From positions 1 to 35,619 of the forward strand of contig JALHRF010000032.1 in the NCBI GenBank assembly GCA_022841545.1: a stretch of DNA of 35,619 nucleotides, given 5' to 3'. The notes below the pieces were generated by a model. The model ran no database searches and was not told where the DNA came from. It saw nothing but the letters and a program-made list of their open reading frames with translations. A program made the position numbers and the translations under genes. Positions within the stretch are counted from its first letter, which is position 1, and the number at the start of each line of letters is the position of its first letter. Shown piece by piece: positions 20,817 through 28,944 of the stretch. This DNA comes from Bauldia sp. (lineage in GTDB: Bacteria; Pseudomonadota; Alphaproteobacteria; Rhizobiales; Kaistiaceae).

Positions 20817-21274
20817 GAGGGGAACAGGCCGGGCTTCGAGGGGTCGCAGCCGGCGCAAAGCCCCTCAAGCTCCACGACGCCACGGGCCAGGGCGAAGTCG
20901 CGGGCCAGGGCCAGATGCGCCAGCCGTTGCTCGATCAGGGGATCGTCGATCTGGGTGGCAACACCGCAGGCGTCGCACAGCAGGAACACCCGTGTCGGCC
21001 TCGATGTCGCCGGGTCCACCGACAGGAACGCGCCGCGGCTCTCGATCCGCGCGATGGCGCCCATTGCACTGAGCTGACCGAGCGCCCGGTAGACCGTGGG
21101 CGGCGAGACGTGACGTCCCAGCCGCTCCTCGAGCTTCGCCAGGAGCGCATAGGCGGTGAGCGGCCGTCCGCTCTCGGCCAGAATCCCGCGAGCGATCTCG
21201 TGCAGCGGCACGCGCGCGGCCTCGCGACGCGTGCGTCCCGGCCGTGGCGAAGCGAGGTCGCCAACGCTGTTCAA
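20813..21274 (-). CDS. Second Fur-family (Zur-like) regulator, inside the znu operon
   Basis: The 153-residue protein starts at TTG (21272-21274) overlapping the stop of the COG0523 gene (TTGA), with GGGGGAG upstream. The winged helix reads [27 protein letters not shown] followed by [24 protein letters not shown], a Fur/Zur recognition helix. Structural zinc cysteines are present as CDAC and CAGC. It lacks the His cluster in the hinge seen in the Zur at 17586-18002 (here [13 protein letters not shown]). Placement within the operon suggests autoregulation, or a sensor with a different metal threshold. It could equally respond to another metal. Confidence 0.85.
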   Translation of the reverse strand: MNSVGDLASPRPGRTRREAARVPLHEIARGILAESGRPLTAYALLAKLEERLGRHVSPPTVYRALGQLSAMGAIARIESRGAFLSVDPATSRPTRVFLLCDACGVATQIDDPLIEQRLAHLALARDFALARGVVELEGLCAGCDPSKPGLFPS

Positions 21275-22278
21275 ACCCGCTCCCCCGCCTCCGCAATGCA
21301 GTTGCGGAAGCCCGCTTCCAGGAGGTCGCGATCGAGATTGCGGCCGATGAAGACCAGCCGGCTCTCGCGGCGCTCATCGTGGCGCCACGAGCGTTGATGG
21401 AGCCCCTCCGAGAGCATGTGCACCGCCTGGAAGACGAAGCGGTCGGGATCGTCCTTGAAGGAGATGATGCCCTTGGTGCGAAGCATGTCCTGCCCTTGGG
21501 TCGCGAGCACCATCTGCAGCCAGTACAGGAACCGGTCGGGATGAAGCGGCTCGTCCAGGCGCAGCGAGACGCTGGTGACGTCCTCATCGTGGTCGTGTTC
21601 ATGCCCGCCGTCGAGGAAGTCGGGCTCGAACTCGAGGACGCGAGAGAGATCGAAGGCGTGGCGGTCGAGCACCTTGTCGAGGGCAATCTCGCAGCGCTGC
21701 GCGTGGTGCACCATCGCCCAGCCGTTGATGCTCCGGATCTGCCGTTCGACCGCCGCCAGCTCCTCGGCGTCGACGAGATCGGTCTTGTTGAGCACGATCA
21801 CGTCGGCGAAGGCGACCTGCTCCTTGGCTTCGTCGCTGTCCTTGAGCCGAGCAAGCAGGTTCTTGGCGTCGACCACCGTGACGATCGCGTCGAGGGACGT
21901 ACGGCGGCGAACCTCGTCGTCGACGAAGAAGGTCTGTGCGACCGGCGCCGGGTCGGCAAGTCCGGTGGTCTCGACCAGGATTCCGTCGAAGCTGCCCTTC
22001 CGCTTCATGAGCCCCTCGATGATGCGGATCAGATCGCCGCGAACGGTGCAGCAGATGCATCCGTTGTTCATCTCGAAGACTTCCTCGTCGGCATCGACCA
22101 CGAGGTCGTTGTCGATGCCGATCTCGCCGAACTCGTTGACGATCACCGCATACCGCTTGCCGTGCTTCTCGGTGAGAATGCGGTTGAGAAGCGTGGTCTT
22201 GCCGGCGCCGAGGTAGCCCGTCAGGACAGTGACCGGAATCTTGTGTCGCGGCTCAGGCAAGGCCGGTTTTGAAGCCAT
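21271..22278 (-). CDS. COG0523 GTPase, probable zinc metallochaperone
   Basis: This 335-residue G3E-family GTPase starts at an ATG 26 bases downstream of a Zur box. The P-loop GYLGAGKT is at residues 21-28, the metal-binding CICC at 74-77, the Walker B-like ETTGLADP near 104-111 and the guanine-specificity NKTD near 165. A His/Asp cluster ([10 protein letters not shown]) lies about two-thirds along, and the C-terminal CobW_C-type domain ends with [24 protein letters not shown]0523 proteins under Zur control, such as ZigA and ZNG1, transfer zinc to client enzymes when zinc is scarce. First in the operon, it is expected to be induced with znuABC. Cobalt or nitrile-hydratase activator roles are less likely given the context. 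Confidence 0.9.
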   Translation of the reverse strand: MASKPALPEPRHKIPVTVLTGYLGAGKTTLLNRILTEKHGKRYAVIVNEFGEIGIDNDLVVDADEEVFEMNNGCICCTVRGDLIRIIEGLMKRKGSFDGILVETTGLADPAPVAQTFFVDDEVRRRTSLDAIVTVVDAKNLLARLKDSDEAKEQVAFADVIVLNKTDLVDAEELAAVERQIRSINGWAMVHHAQRCEIALDKVLDRHAFDLSRVLEFEPDFLDGGHEHDHDEDVTSVSLRLDEPLHPDRFLYWLQMVLATQGQDMLRTKGIISFKDDPDRFVFQAVHMLSEGLHQRSWRHDERRESRLVFIGRNLDRDLLEAGFRNCIAEAGERV

Positions 22279-22304
22279 TCTTCGATGCTCTCTCGCGTGA
22301 TGGA

Positions 22305-22316
22305 ATGTTATAACAT
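22305..22316. promoter_or_regulatory. Zur box upstream of the zinc operon
   Basis: ATGTTATAACAT is a perfect 12-bp palindrome in AT-rich DNA, 26 bases upstream of the COG0523 start codon. It matches the TGTTATAACA-type core of alphaproteobacterial Zur operators. Position over the promoter fits repression by zinc-loaded Zur. Confidence 0.75.
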
Positions 22317-22386
22317 CACATTTCCATATCGAGGAAGATCACCCCACGCAAGGGGGAAGATGCGGCCCTGGATGCCGCCCGGCGAA

Positions 22387-22400
22387 TGAATGGCCATTCA
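22387..22400. promoter_or_regulatory. 14-bp perfect palindrome of unknown role
   Basis: TGAATGGCCATTCA lies between the divergent COG0523 and MFS genes. It could be an operator, but no related second copy was seen. The rest of 22317-22704 contains no credible gene. Confidence 0.25.
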
Positions 22401-22516
22401 CGCAAAGACGCCGGAAGCGCCGGAGCAGGGGCGGGCGACCGGTAGATGCGGATTGGGGTTCCGTCGCGCCGCAACGTCGCGGGGCCACCGGGCCGGCGAC
22501 GCCCCCGGCAGCTCTC

Positions 22517-22545
22517 TTGACATCACTCGGATCGTCGGCGCCTTT
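22517..22545 (+). promoter_or_regulatory. Candidate housekeeping promoter for the MFS gene
   Basis: A perfect TTGACA (22517-22522) is followed after 17 bases by GCCTTT, a poor -10. It lies 160-190 bases before the MFS start codon. Confidence 0.25.
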
Positions 22546-22704
22546 TGAATTCGGGGAACAGGTGGATCGGCGATTTCGGCAAGAGCCGGGGGACGCCAGG
22601 TCCTGACGATGAGCGCGATCGGGGGAATCGGCCGAAGCTGCCCCACGGTCTCCGTGTCCATGCTAGTTTCCGCCCCCGCACACCGGAAGATCGAAGAGCA
22701 TTCC

Positions 22705-23889
22705 ATGGTTTTCACGCCCGCACGACTGGTCATGACGATCTTCGTGATGCACTCGTTCGTCATGACCAACTGGTTTCCCCGGATACCAGACATGCAGGCG
22801 AAGCTCGGGGTCGGTCCGGGCGACCTGTCGCTCGGACTTCTCGGCGCTTCGATCGGGACACTCGTATCCCTGCCATTTGCCGGGCAGATCATCGAGTGGC
22901 TGGCGCCCCGGCGCACGATCCTCGTTGCCTTCGTCTTCTATGCCGCCGGATTCGCGCTTGTGGGGTGGGCGTGGAGCGTGCCCAGCCTGTTTGCGGCGCT
23001 CTTTCTCGCGGGTCTGTTCCTGCCCATCGTCGACGTCGCCATGAATGTCGAGGCTGACCGAATCGAGTCGTCGACCGGCCGTCGGATCATGAACACCTGC
23101 CATGGCTTCTGGAGCGTAGGGTCGATCATCGGCGGGTTGAGCGGGGCCGTGTTCGCAAGCCTCGAAGTCGACATCCGCTGGCATCTCGCGATCGCCGGCG
23201 TCGTGAGCATCCCGATCGCACTCGCAGCCGCATACCGGCTGCCGCCGGCTTCCGCCAGGCCGCTGACGCGCGAGAAGCGTCGCTTCCGGATCGCGCTTCC
23301 GACCCTGACCCTCCTGCCTCTGTGCATCTTTGCCTTCGGCATGCTGCTCGTGGAGGCTGCCGCCCTCGACTGGAGTTCCGTGTTCCTGCGTTCGGTGATG
23401 GGGGCGTCACCGTTCGGCGCAGGGGTCGGATTTGCCGCCTTCACGATCGCTATGGCGGTGGGCCGCTTTTTCGGCGACTGGGCTGCCGTTCGATTTGGAC
23501 CGGTCGCCGTCGCACGAAGCTGCGGGCTGATCGGGCTCGCCGGTCTTGTCGCCGTGATCACTGCCCCGATCCTCCTTCAGGCGGTCGTCGGCCTTGCTGC
23601 GATCGGGCTCGGCGTGTCCGTCGCCGTGCCGCTCGCCGTCAGCGCTGCGGCGAGCCGCGGAGACCGGCCCGCCTCGGTCAACGTCGCCGCACTGTCCCTG
23701 GTGGCGTTCAGCGGCTTCCTGGTGGAGCCGCCGCTGGTCGGTTTCGGGGCCGAGTGGAGCGGCAGCCTCCGTATCGGGCTCGCGTTGCTCATCCCGGCCA
23801 TTGTCGTCAGCATCTTCCTCGCCGGTCATGTGCGGCGTTCGGAGAAGTCGATCGTTCCGCCGAACCCGTTGTCGGAACTGGCCACCTGA
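22705..23889 (+). CDS. Major facilitator superfamily transporter (YbjJ-like)
   Basis: The 394-residue protein starts at MVFTPARLVMTIF with GAAGAG upstream; an upstream in-frame ATG at 22609 would add a polar 32-residue leader and is rejected. About twelve hydrophobic segments are visible. The first-half loop LAPRRTILVAFVFYAAGF is the MFS inter-helix 2-3 element. VDVAMNVEADRIE and MNTCHGFWSVGSIIGG correspond to motifs of the YbjJ-type subgroup, where the equivalent segment is MN-rich and followed by H-G-F/A-S-x-G. Substrate unknown, probably a small solute exported or imported by proton exchange. It is divergent from the zinc operon and has no obvious partner gene. Confidence 0.85.
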   Translation: MVFTPARLVMTIFVMHSFVMTNWFPRIPDMQAKLGVGPGDLSLGLLGASIGTLVSLPFAGQIIEWLAPRRTILVAFVFYAAGFALVGWAWSVPSLFAALFLAGLFLPIVDVAMNVEADRIESSTGRRIMNTCHGFWSVGSIIGGLSGAVFASLEVDIRWHLAIAGVVSIPIALAAAYRLPPASARPLTREKRRFRIALPTLTLLPLCIFAFGMLLVEAAALDWSSVFLRSVMGASPFGAGVGFAAFTIAMAVGRFFGDWAAVRFGPVAVARSCGLIGLAGLVAVITAPILLQAVVGLAAIGLGVSVAVPLAVSAAASRGDRPASVNVAALSLVAFSGFLVEPPLVGFGAEWSGSLRIGLALLIPAIVVSIFLAGHVRRSEKSIVPPNPLSELAT

Positions 23890-24293
23890 TCAGCACCATT
23901 CCGCCCGCGGTCCAGACATGGAGCGCGCCGATCGGGTGCGGCCGCGAGCGTTGACGTACGGGAAGTGTTTTTCACCGGATGCCCCGTCCAAGCACCAGGA
24001 TGTTCCTTCGTTCGTCGTCACACCCCTGCGGACTCTCCAGGCTACGGGGGCGGCGGCCAGGATGGAGCGATTGAGGCCTTGACGATAGCCCGGTAGACTG
24101 AAGGTGTCAGCAGCGGCCAGAAGGGCCTCGGCTGCCCAAAAGACCCACCGCACACGTGTTCGTGAATTCGCATCGACCGCAGCCTTGACCCTTCATCGCC
24201 GCCTCTTGGCGGAGATTGCAGAATGCTCGCAGCCGGACGGATTCCACCATGGGTGAGAACAGCCCGGTTTTTCACCACGGAGGAGAGCGCCAG
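23890..24293. other. Intergenic region with nothing recognised
   Basis: Some 400 bases between two plus-strand genes. Open frames here lack ribosome-binding sites and plausible protein composition. I found no convincing terminator, promoter pair or RNA gene. Confidence 0.45.
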
Positions 24294-24665
24294 ATGGATA
24301 CAAGATCGACGTTGAAGGCACTCTGCGAGGCGTTCAACGCGCACGACCTCGACCGGATCATGGCGTTCTTCGCCGATGACTGCGTGCTGGAGATGCCGCG
24401 CGGCGACCAGCCGTGGGGCTCGCGCTCGGTCGGCAAGGTCGAGGTGCGCAAAGCGCTCGCCGCCCGCTTCGAGGGCCTGCCCGACGTTCACTATGGAGAC
24501 GATGAACACTTCGTCGACGAGGGCGCCAATGCCGGCATGTCCAAGTGGCGGCTTACCGGCACGACGCGGGACGGGGTGAAGCGCGACGTGAACGGCTGCG
24601 ACTTCTATACGTTCCGCGACGGGAAGGTGATCCGCAAGGACTCCTACTGGAAGATCGTGGAGTAG
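24294..24665 (+). CDS. SnoaL/NTF2-like small protein
   Basis: The start at MDTRSTLKALCEAFNAHDLDR is fixed by GGAGGAGAG just upstream, giving 123 residues. Residues 1-40 form the typical helix plus FFADDCVLEMPRG strand of the SnoaL/ketosteroid-isomerase-like fold. The closing DFYTFRDGKVIRKDSYWKIVE is the common ending of polyketide-cyclase-like SnoaL-2 proteins. Members bind small hydrophobic ligands in a cone-shaped pocket, and some are isomerases or hydrolases; the activity here cannot be told. It converges on the molybdenum hydroxylase gene with a 35-base gap, so it may be unrelated to that pathway. Confidence 0.8.
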   Translation: MDTRSTLKALCEAFNAHDLDRIMAFFADDCVLEMPRGDQPWGSRSVGKVEVRKALAARFEGLPDVHYGDDEHFVDEGANAGMSKWRLTGTTRDGVKRDVNGCDFYTFRDGKVIRKDSYWKIVE

Positions 24666-24700
24666 AGGTCCCGCCTTTCCGCCGCGGACACCCTGCCCCG

Positions 24701-27085
24701 TCACGCGGTCGCCGCCGGCAGTCCTGTGGCGGACTGCATCGCCCGCCACACCGCCTCCGGCGTCGCCGGCATGTCGATGTGGGAAACGCCGAGCGGGGCG
24801 AGGGCATCGCAGATCGCATTGATGGTCGCGGCGGGACCGGCGATCGCGGCGGCCTCGCCGCAGCCCTTGGCGCCGACGGGATTGGTGGTGCAGGTCGTCT
24901 CGAAGGAATGGAACTCGATCGGCGGCACGTCGGTCGCGCGCGGCATGGCGTAGTCCATGAACGTGCCGGTCAGGAGCTGGCCCGAGTCGGGATCGTAGCG
25001 GCATCCCTCGAGGCAGGCCTGGCCGATGGCCTGCGCGGCGCCGCCGTGGATCTGGCCCTCGACGATCATCGGATTGACCAGGCGTCCGAAATCGTCGACG
25101 GCAAGGTAGCGCTCGACGGAGACCGAGCCGGTGTCGGCATCGACCTCGACCTCGACGACATGGCAGCCATAGGGGAAGGTGAAGGCCTCCGGATCGAAAT
25201 AGGTCGTCTCCTCGAGCCCGGGCTCGAGGTCTTTCGGGTAGTCCGCCGGTGCATAGGCCCGGCCGGCGACCTCGGCGAATCGCAGCGAGGCGTTCCGGCC
25301 GGCGACACGGAAGACGCCGTCCTCCAGCACGATCTCGGACGGGTCGCAGTCGAGCATGTGGGCGGCGATCCGCTTCATCTTGGCGACGACCTTGCGGGTC
25401 GAGCCGAGGAGCGCGCTGCCGCCGACGGCGAGCGAGCGCGAGCCGTAGGTGCCGATGCCGTAGGGCACGCGCGCGGTGTCGCCATGGACGATCTCGATAT
25501 GCGCCGGGTCGAGCCCGGTCTCGTCGGCGACGAGCTGGGCGAAGGCGGTCTCGTGGCCCTGGCCGTGGGTGTGGCTGCCGGTGAGCACCGTGATGCCGCC
25601 GGTCGGGCTGACGCGGGTCACGGCGACCTCGTACTGGCCGCCGGCGCAGCCCTGTTCGATCAGCATCTCGGAGGGCCCCATGCCACAGGCCTCCATGTAG
25701 AAGGAGACGCCGATGCCGCGGCGCCGTCCGGCGGCCTCCGAGGCGCTCCGGCGCGCCGCGAAGCCGGGAAGGTCGGCGAGCGAGCGGCACTGGGCGAGCA
25801 CCTGCGGCAGGTCGCCGGAATCGTAGGTCCACAGGAACGGCGTGCGGTAGGGGATCTGCTCCGGCCGGATCAGGTTCCGCGCCCGCAATTCGAACGGGTC
25901 GATGCCGAGCTTCACGGCGGCCATGTCGACGATCCGCTCGAGCACATAGGTGCATTCCGGCCGGCCGGCGCCGCGATAGGCGTCGACGGCGGTGGTGTGG
26001 GTGAAGGCGCCGCGGACATGGACATGGACGTCGCGGAGCGCATAGGGGCCGGGGAACGGGTTGCCGTAGAAGAAGGTCGGGATCGCCGGGGCGAAGGTCG
26101 AGAGATAGGCGCCCATGTTGGCGATGGTGTCGACATCGAGGGCGAGAAAGCGGCCGTCGGCGTCCAGTGCGAGGCGCACCGTCGTCACATGGTCGCGGGC
26201 ATAGGTGTCGGCGAGGAATGCCTCGGACCGCGACGCGATCCAGCGCACGGGTCGGTCAATGCGCTTCGCCGCGAAGAGGACGAGCACCTCCTCGTTGTAG
26301 TGATAGATCTTCATGCCGAAGCCGCCGCCGACATCGGGCGAGATGACGCGGATCTTCTCTTCGGGGACCTTGAGCGTGCTCGCCGACAGCATCACCCGGA
26401 TCGGGTGTGGGTTCTGGTTGGAGGTGTAGAGCGTGTACTCGTCGCGCCAGCGCTCGTAGATGCCGATCGCGCCCCGCGTCTCCATCGGGCTGGCATTGAC
26501 CCGGTTCTGGATCAGGTCGAGTTCGACGACGTGCGGTGCGGTGTCGAGGATCGCACGGACGGCGCTGCCGTCGCCGAGCCGCCAGTCGAAGCAGAGGTTC
26601 GAGCCGAACTCGGGATGGACCTTCGCGGCGGTAGGGTCGAGGCTGGTGGCGAGATCGGTGTGGCTTGCATCGACCTGGTAGTCGATCTCGATCAGATCGG
26701 CTGCCGCTTCCGCCGCCTCCATCGTTTCGGCAATGACGGCAACCACTGGATCGCCGACATGGCGGACGCGGTCGGTGACGAGCACCGGATGCGACGGAGC
26801 CGCCATCGGGGTCCCGTCCGAGCTGTTCACCGGCCACGCGCAGGGCAGGCCGCCGATCCCCGCCGCGTCAAGGTCGGCGCCAGTGAAGACGTCGAGGACG
26901 CCCGGGTGGCTCCGGGCGCGCTCGACATCGATCCGCACAATGCCGGCGCTGGCGTGCGGCGAGCGCAGGACGTGGAGCTGCGCAGTGCCGGGAAGCCGCG
27001 CCGCCACGTCGTCGACGTAGCTGCCCGAGCCCGTGATGAACCGCCGGTCTTCCTTGCGGAGGAGCGGCTTGCCGACCCAGGCCAT
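24701..27085 (-). CDS. Molybdenum hydroxylase large subunit (xanthine dehydrogenase/CoxL family, form II-like)
   Basis: The 794-residue protein resembles the molybdopterin-binding subunit of xanthine dehydrogenase, CO dehydrogenase and N-heterocycle oxidases. It opens with [17 protein letters not shown], typical of CoxL-like subunits. The active-site loop at residues 369-375 is AYRGAGR, the form II type; true CO dehydrogenases have AYxCSFR. The cofactor-contacting DVGGGFGMK and [11 protein letters not shown] are present, and the catalytic base is Glu744 in KGCGEAA. These enzymes usually hydroxylate a carbon next to a ring nitrogen. No FAD (CoxM) or iron-sulfur (CoxS) subunit gene lies in the window, so electrons must leave through partners encoded elsewhere. 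It starts two bases after the pxpC stop, so it belongs to the operon. Confidence 0.9.
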   Translation of the reverse strand: MAWVGKPLLRKEDRRFITGSGSYVDDVAARLPGTAQLHVLRSPHASAGIVRIDVERARSHPGVLDVFTGADLDAAGIGGLPCAWPVNSSDGTPMAAPSHPVLVTDRVRHVGDPVVAVIAETMEAAEAAADLIEIDYQVDASHTDLATSLDPTAAKVHPEFGSNLCFDWRLGDGSAVRAILDTAPHVVELDLIQNRVNASPMETRGAIGIYERWRDEYTLYTSNQNPHPIRVMLSASTLKVPEEKIRVISPDVGGGFGMKIYHYNEEVLVLFAAKRIDRPVRWIASRSEAFLADTYARDHVTTVRLALDADGRFLALDVDTIANMGAYLSTFAPAIPTFFYGNPFPGPYALRDVHVHVRGAFTHTTAVDAYRGAGRPECTYVLERIVDMAAVKLGIDPFELRARNLIRPEQIPYRTPFLWTYDSGDLPQVLAQCRSLADLPGFAARRSASEAAGRRRGIGVSFYMEACGMGPSEMLIEQGCAGGQYEVAVTRVSPTGGITVLTGSHTHGQGHETAFAQLVADETGLDPAHIEIVHGDTARVPYGIGTYGSRSLAVGGSALLGSTRKVVAKMKRIAAHMLDCDPSEIVLEDGVFRVAGRNASLRFAEVAGRAYAPADYPKDLEPGLEETTYFDPEAFTFPYGCHVVEVEVDADTGSVSVERYLAVDDFGRLVNPMIVEGQIHGGAAQAIGQACLEGCRYDPDSGQLLTGTFMDYAMPRATDVPPIEFHSFETTCTTNPVGAKGCGEAAAIAGPAATINAICDALAPLGVSHIDMPATPEAVWRAMQSATGLPAATA

Positions 27086-27087
27086 GG

Positions 27088-28059
27088 TCAGGCCAACGCG
27101 CTCCGTACCTTGCCGAGGAGTGCCTCCCGGGCATGACGCGCCTGGAGCGCGCCGGCCATATCGACGGAGACGAAGCGGGTTTCGGTGTGGGGCTGCAATT
27201 GGCCGATCAGGTCCATATCGGCGGAGATGACGGTCCCGACCATCATATACCCGCCGCCCGACACCGCGTCGCGGTGGAGCACGATTGGTTCGGTGCCGCC
27301 CGGCACCTGGATCGAGCCGTAGGGATAGCAGGCGTCGACGATGTTGGACGGGTCGGACCCGGCGCCGAACGGCTGCTGGCGCGGCACGAACTGCAGTGGG
27401 CGTCCGCCGCGGAAGCGGTAGCCGATGCGGTCGGCCTCGGGCGCCACCTTCCAGGTGTCGGCGAAGAAGTCCCGGCCGGACTGCTCGGTGATGCGATACC
27501 AGTAGAGGCCGGGCACGACGCGCAGCTCCGCCGGTTTTCCGGGCATGCGGCGGAGGGTTTCGGGGACGGTGCGGCCCTCGCCTCTGCCGGGGCTCGCGCC
27601 GACCGGCAATTCGTCCCCAGCCTGGAGCGACCGGCCCTTGAAGCCGCCGAGCGCACCGAGCGGATAGGTCGACCGGCTCCCGAGCACTACCGGCACATCG
27701 ATGCCGCCCGAGACCGCCAGATAGGCGCGGGCGCCGGCCTTCAGGAAGTCGAAGGCGAGCACGTCGCCCTTCTTCACGGCGAAGGACATCCAGTTGTCGC
27801 GCGGCGCGCCGTTGACCTTTGGCGTCATCGCCGCGCCGGTGACCGCGACGGTCGCGTCGGCGGTGAACTCGAGTTCCGGGCCGAGGAAGACGATCTCGAG
27901 GCCGGCGGCCCCCTCCTCGTTGCCGACCAGGAGGTTGGCGGAGGCGAGCGCGAGGCGGTCCATGGCGCCGGAGAGCGGGATGCCGAGATGGTAATAGCCC
28001 GGACGGCCGAGGTCCTGCACGGTGGTCGAGAGCCCGGGGGCTTTGACTCTAATGGCCAT
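27088..28059 (-). CDS. pxpC: PxpC/KipA-type carboxyltransferase subunit
   Basis: The 323-residue protein starts MAIRVKAPGLSTTVQDLGRPGY, the invariant opening of the KipA/PxpC (AHS2) domain, where the QD.GR.GY element lines the active site. LSGAMDRLALASANLLVGN and later GASDPS-like GAGSDPSNIVD and YPYGSIQVPGGTEPIVLHRD are also family hallmarks. With PxpB it forms the two-part carboxyltransferase fold that in urea carboxylase is one fused domain. PxpABC open 5-oxoproline with ATP, but here biotin carboxylase and carrier genes are neighbours, so N-carboxylation is the more likely chemistry. The gene overlaps pxpB by 11 bases (28049-28059), implying translational coupling. Confidence 0.88.
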   Translation of the reverse strand: MAIRVKAPGLSTTVQDLGRPGYYHLGIPLSGAMDRLALASANLLVGNEEGAAGLEIVFLGPELEFTADATVAVTGAAMTPKVNGAPRDNWMSFAVKKGDVLAFDFLKAGARAYLAVSGGIDVPVVLGSRSTYPLGALGGFKGRSLQAGDELPVGASPGRGEGRTVPETLRRMPGKPAELRVVPGLYWYRITEQSGRDFFADTWKVAPEADRIGYRFRGGRPLQFVPRQQPFGAGSDPSNIVDACYPYGSIQVPGGTEPIVLHRDAVSGGGYMMVGTVISADMDLIGQLQPHTETRFVSVDMAGALQARHAREALLGKVRSALA

Positions 28060-28924
28060 GGAGCGTCTCCAGGAGCTTCCGGTTGTAACCGTCGATGTCG
28101 GCGTTGAAGGCGTCGAGATCGAAGTCCACGTCGCGGATGGTCGGCGCGAAGCGGCCGGCATCGACGTCCTCGACCGCCGCGTCATAGGCGTCGCGGTCGA
28201 CCGGCTTCCACTTCACGATGTCGCCGGGGCGAAAGAAGACCATGAAGTCGCGGAGGTAGCTGATCTCCTGGTTGGGATCGTAGATCGGCATCGGCGTAAT
28301 GCCGAACATCTGGTAGCCGCCGGCGCCACGCACCGAATAGATCGCCGCGAAGCAGCCGCCGAAGCCGACGGTGAGCTTCGGCGTGTCGGTGCGGGGGCGG
28401 AGATATTTGGGCACCTCGATCTGCCGGGCGCGCTCCACCATCTGGTAGAGGAAGGGAAGCCCGGCGACGAAGCCGACCATCGACACGAACCACGGCGAGC
28501 CGCAGAAGGCGTCGATGAAGCCGTCGACCGAGTCGTAGCCGTTGATGCGGGCGGCGAACTCGATGTCGGTCGCCGTCGGGTCCTGGTGGCGCTCGCGAAA
28601 GCGCATCAGCGTCTCCGTCGTCCACGGGTCGCGGAAGAGGACCGGGATCTCCACGATCCGCGTCTTGATCCTGGACTCGGCCTTGTCCGCGGCGGCCTCG
28701 ATGCGCTTGAGCTCGGCCAGCATGTCGTCGGGCGCGATCACGTCGGGGTCGAACTTGACCTGGAAGGAGGCGTTGGCCGGGCAGATCTCGGTGACGCCCT
28801 TGATCTGCGCCGCACGAACGGCGGTGGCCATCGACAGGCTCTTGAAGAAGGCCTCGAGCGACATCGCCTCGTCGACTTCTACGAAGACGTGCTCGTCGGC
28901 GCCGAAGGAGTATCTGTTCTGCAT
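28049..28924 (-). CDS. pxpB: PxpB/KipI-type carboxyltransferase subunit, enlarged form
   Basis: From MQNRYSFGADEHVFVEVDEA the protein has 291 residues, longer than the 220-240 of ordinary PxpB. The AHS1 domain is recognised by VEIPVLFRDPW, GFVAGLPFLYQM, the VPKYLRPRTDTPKLTV run and GSVGG-like GFGGCFAAIYSVRGAGGYQMFGITPMPIYDP (about residues 185-215), where the conserved GGYQ.FG.TP sits. Extra length comes from an N-terminal region and a segment around RHQDPTATDIEFAARINGYDS. AGGAGGCG lies upstream of the start, which is 20 bases after the biotin carboxylase stop. With PxpC it should form the acceptor-carboxylating half of a split urea-carboxylase-like enzyme. The longer form suggests altered substrate choice. 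Confidence 0.85.
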   Translation of the reverse strand: MQNRYSFGADEHVFVEVDEAMSLEAFFKSLSMATAVRAAQIKGVTEICPANASFQVKFDPDVIAPDDMLAELKRIEAAADKAESRIKTRIVEIPVLFRDPWTTETLMRFRERHQDPTATDIEFAARINGYDSVDGFIDAFCGSPWFVSMVGFVAGLPFLYQMVERARQIEVPKYLRPRTDTPKLTVGFGGCFAAIYSVRGAGGYQMFGITPMPIYDPNQEISYLRDFMVFFRPGDIVKWKPVDRDAYDAAVEDVDAGRFAPTIRDVDFDLDAFNADIDGYNRKLLETLHGH

Positions 28925-28944
28925 CGTCGTCGCTTCGCCTCCTG

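Noticed and set aside
23890..24153. Minus-strand 87-residue frame after the MFS gene
   Set aside because: No ribosome-binding site or motif; looks like a random frame.
24701..27085. Carbon monoxide dehydrogenase (CoxL form I)
   Set aside because: The active-site loop is AYRGAGR rather than AYxCSFR, and coxM and coxS are absent.
24545..27136. 863-residue open frame antisense to the Mo hydroxylase
   Set aside because: Its composition is typical of antisense frames in GC-rich DNA, and the opposite strand encodes a well-conserved enzyme with all motifs.
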